10,740 bases of DNA from an uncultured Oscillospiraceae bacterium. Its GTDB lineage: Bacteria; Bacillota; Clostridia; Oscillospirales; Oscillospiraceae. Location: positions 1 to 10,740 of the forward strand of contig CAADVN010000025.1 of the NCBI GenBank assembly GCA_900752445.1. Direction: 5' to 3'. Position numbers and translations under genes: made by a program. A model generated the notes under the pieces. The model saw only the letters and a list, made by a program, of their open reading frames with translations, searched no databases and was not told the origin of the DNA. Below are positions 1-5,232 of this stretch, one piece after another (position 1 is the stretch's first letter; the number at the start of each line of letters is the position of its first letter).

Positions 1-62
1 CCCCCCGCCGTGTGGGGCGGGGGAAGTCCCACCACCCACCAGTTAAGGAAACACACCACCCC
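1..62. other. Anomalous C-rich edge sequence with a 10-bp direct repeat
   Basis: CCCCCCGCCG occurs at 1-10 and again at 61-70, and the intervening bases are low-complexity C/A-rich. On the minus strand the flavoprotein should continue from GVFAAG with D and the FAD-binding tail, but instead encodes a G, then V, W and P-rich residues unlike the family. This looks like an assembly or sequencing artefact at a contig end, or a breakpoint. It cannot be resolved from this window. Confidence 0.45.
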
Positions 63-779
63 CCCCGCCGCAAAGACGCCCGGCACGCTCGTCGCCATGT
101 CCGAGTCCACCTTTATGTGCGGCCCGTCGAGCTCGAGCCCCGGCACCAGCGAGCCCGGCGCCACGCCCGCGCGCAGGATGAACACGCAGGAGACCTCGTA
201 CTCCGCGCCGTCCGCAACTAGCTTCTCGACCCGCTCCGTGCCGCGGATCTCGTACCTCCTCGCCCGCGCGGCGTCGAAATACTCCACCTCGCAGCCTATG
301 GAGCGCAGGAACTCCGCCTCCTCGGGCGCGTCCGCCGAAAGGCCGATGACCGCGACCTTCCTACCCCGGTAGAGCATGCCGTCGCAGGTGGCGCAGTAGC
401 TCACGCCCGCGCCGAGGAATTCCGCCTCGCCCGGATAGGGCTTCGCACGCGAGAGCCCGGAGCAGATGATCACGGCACGGCCCTCGGCAAAGTCCGAGCC
501 CACCGAGACGCCGAAGCTCTTTCCCATAGGCAGCACCGAGAGCGCGCGCCCGCGCATGAGCCCCGCGCCAGAGCCCTCCGCATGCCGCAGCAGGGCCTCG
601 ATGAGCTCCCGGCCCGTCACGCCCGGCAGGCCGGGATAGTTGTCTATGTGCTCCGCCTTCCACAGCGGCGAATCCTCCGGCGCGGACGAGACTATGAGCG
701 CAGTCTTGCCCCTGTGCATCGCCGTGAGCGCCGCAGCCACGCCCGCAGGCCCGCCGCCTATTACTATAACGTCGGTCAT
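1..779 (-). CDS. Thioredoxin-reductase-like FAD flavoprotein, partial at the 3' end
   Basis: The protein starts MTDVIVIGGGPAGVAAALTA, a classic FAD-binding GxGxxG Rossmann motif (residues 8-13), and carries a redox CxxC in YCATCDG (C129-C132), the hallmark of low-molecular-weight thioredoxin reductases. The FAD-domain signature GVFAAG follows at 234-239. The family transfers electrons from a donor through FAD to the CxxC and on to thioredoxin. The pyridine-nucleotide domain is unusual: where NADPH enzymes have GGGxSA and HRRxxxR, this one reads VIGLSADAPEEA (145-154) and has no HRR, and the VAVIG-to-FAAG interval is about 40 residues shorter than in E. coli TrxB. This resembles NADPH-independent relatives such as clostridial ferredoxin:thioredoxin reductase (FFTR) or DDOR; that is inference. 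The start at 779 follows an AAGGGG ribosome site about 11 bases upstream. Downstream of residue 239 (positions 1-62) the reading frame stays open but family similarity is lost, so the C-terminus is missing or corrupted. Confidence 0.85.
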   Translation of the reverse strand, partial: MTDVIVIGGGPAGVAAALTAMHRGKTALIVSSAPEDSPLWKAEHIDNYPGLPGVTGRELIEALLRHAEGSGAGLMRGRALSVLPMGKSFGVSVGSDFAEGRAVIICSGLSRAKPYPGEAEFLGAGVSYCATCDGMLYRGRKVAVIGLSADAPEEAEFLRSIGCEVEYFDAARARRYEIRGTERVEKLVADGAEYEVSCVFILRAGVAPGSLVPGLELDGPHIKVDSDMATSVPGVFAAGGVVCFLNWWVVGLPPPHTAG

Positions 780-806
780 GTCCGCATCAGCCCCTTTTCC
801 AGTAAG

Positions 807-835
807 ATTATAACACCCAAAAAGACCATTGTAAA
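807..835 (-). promoter_or_regulatory. Promoter for the flavoprotein gene
   Basis: Reading the minus strand, TTTACA (830-835) is followed by a 17-bp spacer and a perfect TATAAT (807-812), about 28 bp before the start codon. Its -35 hexamer overlaps the -35 of the divergent glnS promoter. Confidence 0.75.
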
Positions 836-857
836 CAAGCAAAATTGCGTGTATAAT
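829..857 (+). promoter_or_regulatory. Promoter for glnS
   Basis: TTGTAA (829-834), a 17-bp spacer and a perfect TATAAT (852-857) form a strong sigma-A-type promoter. Transcription should start near 864, which leaves no room for a ribosome site before the ATG at 869 and supports the ATG at 896 as the start of glnS. Confidence 0.75.
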
Positions 858-884
858 AGTGGAACATCATGCTGAAGAAGCAGC

Positions 885-890
885 GAGGGG
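885..890 (+). promoter_or_regulatory. Ribosome binding site that fixes the glnS start
   Basis: GAGGGG lies 5 bases before the ATG at 896. The upstream in-frame ATG at 869 is preceded by the promoter -10 and has no Shine-Dalgarno match. Confidence 0.75.
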
Positions 891-895
891 ATAAC

Positions 896-2581
896 ATGGA
901 AGAGACATATAAGAATTTTATAGAGACGTTCATAGACGAGGACCTGGCGCCCGGCGGGCGCTGCGAGGGCATGAAGGTGCACACGAGGTTCCCGCCCGAG
1001 CCGAACGGCTATCTGCACATCGGCCACTGCAAGGCGCTGGTCATAGATTTCGGCACGGCGGAGAAATACGGCGGCCTGTGCAACCTGCGCATGGACGACA
1101 CGAACCCTACCAAGGAGGACGTGGAGTACGTCGAGGCCATACAGGAGGACATACACTGGCTGGGCTTCGACTGGGGCGACAGGTTCTATTATGCCTCGGA
1201 CTACTTTGAGAAGATGTACGAGTGCGCGGAGGACCTCATAAAGCGCGGCCTCGCCTATGTCTGCGAGCTGACGCCCGAGCAGTTCAGGGAGTACCGCGGC
1301 GATGTGAACACCCCGGCGCGCTCGCCCTGGCGGGACAGGCCGATGGAGGAGAGCCTCGACCTATTTCGCCGGATGCGCGCGGGAGAGTTCCCGAACGGCG
1401 CTATGACCCTGCGCGCGAAGATAGACCTTGCGAGCGGCAACTTCAATATGCGCGACCCCGTCATCTACCGCATAAACCATTCGCACCACCACCGTCAGGG
1501 CGACAAGTGGTGCATCTACCCGATGTACGACTTCGCGCACCCCATAGAGGACGCGATGGAGAATATCACGCACTCGCTCTGCTCGCTGGAGTTTGAGGAC
1601 CACCGCCCGCTCTACGACTGGGTCATAAACAACTGCGACCTGCCCTCGAAGCCGAGGCAGATAGAGTTCGCGCGGCTGGGCATCAATTATACGGTGATGT
1701 CTAAGCGCAAGCTGAGGAAGCTCGTCGAGGAAGGCTACGTGTCGGGCTGGGACGACCCGAGGATGCCGACGCTCTGCGGGCTGCGGCGCAGGGGCTACAC
1801 TGCGGCGTCCATACGCAATTTCTGCGAGCGCATCGGCGTCGCCAAGGTGCCGAATACGGTGGACTATGCCCTGCTGGAGCACTGCCTGCGCGAGGACCTG
1901 AACGAGCACGCGCAGAGGGCCATGGCCGTGCTGCGCCCGCTCAGGCTCACCATCGTGAACTACCCAGAGGGGCGGTCCGAGGAGCTGGAGATAGAGAACA
2001 ATCCCAACGACCCCGAGGCCGGCACGAGGAAGGTCACGTTCTCGCGCAGCCTGTATATAGAGCGCGAGGACTTCATGGAGCATCGTGCGCCGAAGTACAA
2101 GCGGCTCTGCCCGGATGAGGATGGGGCCTGCGGCCTCGAGTGCCGCCTGAAGGGCGCGTATCTCGTAAAGTGCGCCGGCTTCGTAAAGGACGAAAACGGC
2201 GAGGTGGTCGAGGTGCTTGCGACCTACGACCCCGAGAGCCGCGGCGGCGACCCGGCGGACGGCCGCAAGGTCAAGGGCGCGACAATGCACTGGGTGGACG
2301 CCAACAACTGTGCCGAGGCCGAGGTCCGGCTCTACAGCAGCCTGTTCTCCGACCCGGAGCCGGACGCCGGGGACAGGGATTTCATCGACTGCCTGAATCC
2401 GGAGAGCCTCGAGGTGCTGACGGGCTGCAAGGTCGAGCGCATGCTTGAGAGCGCGAAGCCCAGCGACCACTTCCAGTTCCTGCGCATGGGCTACTTCTGC
2501 GCGGACAGCAAGGACTCGAGCCCCGACCACCTGGTCTTCAACCGCTCCGTGGCCCTCAAGGGCAGCTATAAGGGAGAGTAA
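896..2581 (+). CDS. glnS: Glutaminyl-tRNA synthetase
   Basis: This cytoplasmic enzyme joins glutamine to tRNA-Gln using ATP. The 561-residue protein is close to the 554 of E. coli GlnS. Class I signatures are intact: PPEPNGYLHIGH, with the HIGH motif at 41-44, and VMSKRKL, with MSKR at 268-271. The GlnRS-typical RMDDTNP (65-71) and the C-terminal anticodon-binding beta-barrels are present, with a KVKGATMHWV segment followed by AEAEVRLY. The start at 896 is chosen because GAGGGG (885-890) sits 5 bases upstream; an in-frame ATG at 869 lies right after the promoter and lacks a ribosome site. No terminator is seen after the stop, so read-through into the lipoprotein gene 47 bp downstream is possible. 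Most Firmicutes make Gln-tRNA indirectly with GatCAB, so a direct GlnRS is a minority trait in this lineage and points to past acquisition; that part is general knowledge plus inference. Confidence 0.97.
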   Translation: MEETYKNFIETFIDEDLAPGGRCEGMKVHTRFPPEPNGYLHIGHCKALVIDFGTAEKYGGLCNLRMDDTNPTKEDVEYVEAIQEDIHWLGFDWGDRFYYASDYFEKMYECAEDLIKRGLAYVCELTPEQFREYRGDVNTPARSPWRDRPMEESLDLFRRMRAGEFPNGAMTLRAKIDLASGNFNMRDPVIYRINHSHHHRQGDKWCIYPMYDFAHPIEDAMENITHSLCSLEFEDHRPLYDWVINNCDLPSKPRQIEFARLGINYTVMSKRKLRKLVEEGYVSGWDDPRMPTLCGLRRRGYTAASIRNFCERIGVAKVPNTVDYALLEHCLREDLNEHAQRAMAVLRPLRLTIVNYPEGRSEELEIENNPNDPEAGTRKVTFSRSLYIEREDFMEHRAPKYKRLCPDEDGACGLECRLKGAYLVKCAGFVKDENGEVVEVLATYDPESRGGDPADGRKVKGATMHWVDANNCAEAEVRLYSSLFSDPEPDAGDRDFIDCLNPESLEVLTGCKVERMLESAKPSDHFQFLRMGYFCADSKDSSPDHLVFNRSVALKGSYKGE

Positions 2582-2628
2582 ATACAAGCCTAAATTTCAA
2601 GAATATTTTTGAAAGTGGGATGGTCTGA

Positions 2629-3621
2629 ATGAAACGCAGAAAAATCCTGGCTGTATCAACATGTACTCTAATTCTCTCATTGCTTTGCGCCTGTGGAGCA
2701 CAGGATGACATTAAATCAGAAGATTTGATCACAATACCTCCCATAGACGTCCAGGTAAGCGAATCCCCCTTCACTGCGGGATCTTCCGGCTCTGCCAATA
2801 CTCAGCAGCCAGAAGCCACGGAAATTAACACTGGTTCATATGAAATCTGTGAAGACCTTGAAGTTGTCACTTCTTTTATTTATGATAATTACACTTATAT
2901 CGTAGTTGAAAACACTGGAGACAGAGCGGTTCTTAATTACGGAGTGGCATACATCAACTTCGACTCCAACGGTTTTGTTAAGACCACGGATAGTAATGGA
3001 TACGAGAGCGGTAAGGTCAATGCTGCGAATATAATTCCAGGCGGAAAAGGTATTGCCTCATGGTACGGCGCAGACGGGAAATACGCCGTTTCTGCCATAA
3101 CTTGGGCTGAATTTGCAGACGGCAGCAAATGGGAAATGGATTGGCCTGAAAATTGGGCAAATGATGCCCGCAGTACATTTACAGTAGACGGATATAAAGC
3201 CGAACTGGAAGAATTAAAGGCCGAGGCTGTTCTTGCAGAGACAAATGAATATGCCACTTTGCTTGGGGTGAAAGTAAGTAACGAAAACCCATATTCTACA
3301 AAACTCGACTTTGAATTCAATGTTCAAAACAACTCTGAGCAAGGCATTACCCAGATGAATGTGTTTGTTCTCGAGTTTGATGAGAACGGTTTCCCAGTCT
3401 CTGTATCTCCATATGACACCTATTGCATGAACGGCCACCAGACTGGCGGAACTGTGAATTTGGCTGCTGGTGAAAGCAACTCGTATGTTGATGATCTGTT
3501 CGCCTCTCCAACCACAGCGAACATAAAAGTCATCATTTCCTATATTGTATTCCAAGACGGCACAGAATGGCAGAATCCATATGTATACGAGTGGATCGTG
3601 GCCAACAATAGTTCTTACTGA
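2629..3621 (+). CDS. Uncharacterised lipoprotein with two tandem repeat domains
   Basis: I do not recognise the function. Residues 1-22 form a lipoprotein signal peptide: basic MKRRK, a hydrophobic core and a lipobox LCAC with C22 as the lipidated cysteine, so the protein should be anchored on the outside of the membrane. A low-complexity S/T/P/E linker follows to about residue 68. The rest is an internal duplication: repeat 1 (about 78-175) has FDSNGF at 111-116 and FADGSKW at 162-168; repeat 2 (about 211-317) has FDENGF at 250-255 and FQDGTEW at 308-314. Both repeats read as beta-rich, immunoglobulin-like or FxLyD/DUF5780-like modules; the exact family is uncertain. The gene is much more AT-rich than its neighbours and uses different codons, which suggests lateral acquisition. 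The start at 2629 has only a weak ribosome site (GTGGGA, 8 bases upstream), and the GTG at 2615 meets a stop at once. Confidence 0.85.
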   Translation: MKRRKILAVSTCTLILSLLCACGAQDDIKSEDLITIPPIDVQVSESPFTAGSSGSANTQQPEATEINTGSYEICEDLEVVTSFIYDNYTYIVVENTGDRAVLNYGVAYINFDSNGFVKTTDSNGYESGKVNAANIIPGGKGIASWYGADGKYAVSAITWAEFADGSKWEMDWPENWANDARSTFTVDGYKAELEELKAEAVLAETNEYATLLGVKVSNENPYSTKLDFEFNVQNNSEQGITQMNVFVLEFDENGFPVSVSPYDTYCMNGHQTGGTVNLAAGESNSYVDDLFASPTTANIKVIISYIVFQDGTEWQNPYVYEWIVANNSSY

Positions 3622-3740
3622 GCTTGTCAAAGAGCGGGTCATAAATGGATCTCTACAGCAACTTTGTTCGGGCTGCAAATTCCAAAAGCAGAGGTGGAAT
3701 CCGTGCAAAGAAAACTGTGGACACAACCAGAATAAATTAT

Positions 3741-3787
3741 AAATTGAAAGCGCCTGCTCTTATAATGAGCAAGCGCTTTCAATTTTT
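3741..3787 (+). terminator. Strong rho-independent terminator after the lipoprotein gene
   Basis: A 13-bp arm AAATTGAAAGCGC (3741-3753) pairs perfectly with 3773-3785. After a C/A mismatch an inner TGCTC/GAGCA stem (3755-3759 with 3767-3771) extends it, with loop TTATAAT. The downstream arm runs into a TTTTT tract (3783-3787). It lies 120 bp after the lipoprotein stop and isolates the B12 operon from upstream transcription. The A-tract on the other side could let it act in both directions. Confidence 0.92.
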
Positions 3788-3918
3788 GTGTCCAAGCACT
3801 ACCGCAAGTGAAAAATAAGTGGGCCTAAGCCTTTTGGACTTCACCCAATATTAACCATCTGCATATATCGCGGCACTTATGACTGATCAACACGCCGCTG
3901 CTGCACAGCTAGACGGCC
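3788..3918. other. Non-coding spacer, no recognised content
   Basis: Between the terminator and the promoter of the B12 operon no supportable gene, repeat or structured RNA was seen. Base composition shifts here from the AT-rich lipoprotein segment back to the GC-rich background, so this is roughly where any acquired segment would end. No attachment site or flanking direct repeat was recognised. Confidence 0.5.
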
Positions 3919-3947
3919 TTGACGGGACGGGGAAAATGGGTTAAAGT
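3919..3947 (+). promoter_or_regulatory. Candidate promoter of the B12-uptake operon
   Basis: TTGACG (3919-3924, five of six consensus bases), a 17-bp spacer and TAAAGT (3942-3947, four of six) would start transcription near 3954, just upstream of the riboswitch aptamer. Confidence 0.5.
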
Positions 3948-3954
3948 GTACAGG

Positions 3955-4106
3955 CAGTTTGAGAAAAACGCGATAGCCTGCGTCCGCAGGTCTGAGCGCC
4001 GGGCATGACCCGGCGGGAGGAGCCGGGGGAAGGCGGTGAGAACCCGCCGCAACAGCCATTGCCGTGTGCGCCGCTGGCGCGAGCCGGAATGCCCGACCTT
4101 TCGTGA
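3955..4106 (+). ncRNA. Cobalamin (B12) riboswitch aptamer
   Basis: The core GGGGGAA (4025-4031) followed by GGCGGTGAGAACCCGCC (4032-4048) matches the conserved GGGAA-n-GGTGAnAA hairpin of cobalamin riboswitches. The 3' part GAGCCGGAATGCCCGACC (4081-4098) matches the B12-box consensus (AGYCRGnA..CCTGCC type). AGGTC (3988-3992) can pair with GACCT (4095-4099) to close the junction. Further hairpins are CGCCGGG/CCCGGCG (3997-4003 with 4009-4015) and GCGCC/GGCGC (4068-4072 with 4076-4080). The GCCATTG at 4055-4061 stands where the GCCACTG-type segment is expected. Established role: cobalamin binding turns off downstream uptake or synthesis genes. The two genes that follow are a predicted B12-binding lipoprotein and an ECF S component, which fits. 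The outer boundaries are approximate, and the aptamer looks compact between the core and the B12 box. Confidence 0.8.
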
Positions 4107-4223
4107 GCAGCAAACCGTTCCCGGGCAATGGGGGACAGGGGCAGTTTTGTCGCGTCCTTTCCCGTTCAGGGGAGGGCGCTTTGCCTTTTTTCAGGCGCAA
4201 ATTCGGGAAAAGAGGTAAAAAAC
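4107..4223 (+). promoter_or_regulatory. Riboswitch expression platform
   Basis: Two alternative controls can be seen. First, AGGGC-loop-GCCTT (4173-4177 with 4183-4187) running into six T (4186-4191) could act as a weak intrinsic terminator. Second, TTTCCCG (4158-4164) is complementary to CGGGAAA (4204-4210), which ends right beside the Shine-Dalgarno AGAGG (4211-4215), so a helix here could block ribosome access. Which one operates cannot be decided by eye. Confidence 0.45.
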
Positions 4224-4652
4224 ATGAAGAAAAACCTGAGAAGATCCGCAGCGCTCATCCTGGCCCTGGCGCTCGTGCTGAGCCTCGCCGCCTGCGGGCA
4301 GCAGAGCTCCGGCGGCCTGTGGGACAGCGCGTCCTACGCGCAGGACACCGAGCTCGGCGAGGGCGCCAAGACCCTCACCGTCGAGGTCACGGCGGAGGAG
4401 AAGACCGTCACCTTCACCCTCCACACCGACGGCGAGACGCTCCGCGAGGCCCTCGAGGAGCACGGCCTCATCGCCGGCGACGAGAGCGAGTTCGGCCTCT
4501 ATGTCAAGACCGTCAACGGTATGACCGCCGACTACGACGCCGACGGCCTCTACTGGGCCTTCTACAAGGCCGGCGAGTACCTCATGACGGGCGTTGACAC
4601 CACGCAGATCGCCGACGGCGAGCAGTACGAGCTTGTCTGCACCAAGGGCTGA
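4224..4652 (+). CDS. DUF4430 lipoprotein, predicted cobalamin-capturing protein
   Basis: The 142-residue protein has a lipoprotein signal peptide: MKKNLRR, a hydrophobic core and lipobox LAAC with C24, so it should be tethered to the outer membrane face. Residues about 50-140 form one DUF4430 domain: TLREALEEHG (72-81), then GLYVKTVNGM and LYWAFYKAGEYLMTGVD, ending DGEQYELV. DUF4430 is related to the C-terminal beta domain of transcobalamin and intrinsic factor, which closes over bound cobalamin. Here the domain stands alone. The start at 4224 has AGAGG 8 bases upstream and the signal peptide begins exactly there; an in-frame ATG at 4128 lies inside the riboswitch leader. The position directly behind a cobalamin riboswitch, and overlapping an ECF S component gene, argues for B12 uptake. 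The substrate (cobalamin, cobinamide or another corrinoid) is inferred, not shown. Confidence 0.88.
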   Translation: MKKNLRRSAALILALALVLSLAACGQQSSGGLWDSASYAQDTELGEGAKTLTVEVTAEEKTVTFTLHTDGETLREALEEHGLIAGDESEFGLYVKTVNGMTADYDADGLYWAFYKAGEYLMTGVDTTQIADGEQYELVCTKG

Positions 4653-5184
4653 GGGCAGGCGGCTGCCGCCGCGCCTGGCCGAGATGGCGGTCTACTCCAT
4701 GTTCGGCGTCATGATGTTCACGTCTAAGCTGCTCATGGAGGGCCTGCCGAACATACACCTCATCGGGATGTTCACGGTACTGCTGACGGTGGTATACCGC
4801 AGGCGGGCGCTCTACCCCATCTACATCTTCGTGTTCCTGACCGGGGCCTACAACGGCTTTTTGTCCTGGTGGATACCGTACCTCTACATCTGGACGGTGC
4901 TCTGGGGCGTTGTGATGCTGCTGCCCCGGGACCTGCCGGACAGGTGGGCGGCGGTCATATACCCCGTGGTCTGTGCGCTGCACGGGCTCGCCTTCGGCAC
5001 GCTCTACGCGCCGCTGCAGGCGCTGATGTACGGCCTCGGCTGGCGCGGCATGCTTGCCTGGATAGCCGCGGGCCTTCCCTTCGACCTCATCCAGGCCGCC
5101 GGCAACCTCGCCGCGGGCCTGCTCATCCTGCCCCTGGCGCGCCTGCTCCGGCGGCTAAACGCGGGCATAGGCATTTATCCATGA
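4633..5184 (+). CDS. ECF transporter S component, predicted cobalamin or corrinoid uptake
   Basis: This is a small, very hydrophobic membrane protein of about 183 residues with five or six transmembrane segments, the size and shape of ECF S components, which bind a vitamin and dock on a shared EcfA-EcfA'-EcfT module. Features seen: SKLLMEGLPNIHLIG (31-45), YLYIWTVLWGVVMLLP (83-98), ALHGLAFGTLYAP (115-127) and AAGLPFDLIQAAGN (145-158), a pattern I associate with clostridial S components next to DUF4430 proteins. No ATPase or EcfT gene is in the window, as expected for group II systems. The start is uncertain: the first clear ATG (4684) would cut into the predicted first helix, since RLAE (14-17) precedes it. 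A TTG at 4633, overlapping the lipoprotein gene by 20 bases, is preferred, and translational coupling is likely. It is co-transcribed with the lipoprotein under the riboswitch. CblT-like identity is possible but not proven. Confidence 0.85.
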   Translation: MSAPRAEGRRLPPRLAEMAVYSMFGVMMFTSKLLMEGLPNIHLIGMFTVLLTVVYRRRALYPIYIFVFLTGAYNGFLSWWIPYLYIWTVLWGVVMLLPRDLPDRWAAVIYPVVCALHGLAFGTLYAPLQALMYGLGWRGMLAWIAAGLPFDLIQAAGNLAAGLLILPLARLLRRLNAGIGIYP

Positions 5185-5216
5185 AAAATTCCCCTTTCGA
5201 GTGAAAGGGGAATTTT
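5185..5216. terminator. Bidirectional terminator between convergent genes
   Basis: A perfect 14-bp inverted repeat, AAAATTCCCCTTTC (5185-5198) and its complement (5203-5216), encloses the loop GAGT. It starts one base after the S component stop and ends 16 bases before the stop of the convergent CoA-transferase gene. T-runs follow on both strands (AATTTT on plus, TTTTT on minus), so it can serve both operons. Confidence 0.88.
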
Positions 5217-5232
5217 GCTTGCCGTCACGCGC

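Noticed and set aside
1361..2587. 408-codon minus-strand open frame opposite glnS
   Set aside because: Compositional shadow of a GC-rich gene; glnS motifs are unambiguous on the plus strand.
2595..2614. TTTCAA...TTGAAA inverted repeat between glnS and the lipoprotein gene
   Set aside because: Short arms in AT-rich DNA without a T-run after it; too weak to call a terminator or operator.
3645..3818. 57-codon plus-strand open frame after the lipoprotein gene
   Set aside because: It reads straight through the strong terminator hairpin, has no good ribosome site and resembles no family I know.
4128..4223. Longer version of the DUF4430 lipoprotein starting at ATG 4128
   Set aside because: The added 32 residues come from the riboswitch expression platform and would bury the signal peptide.
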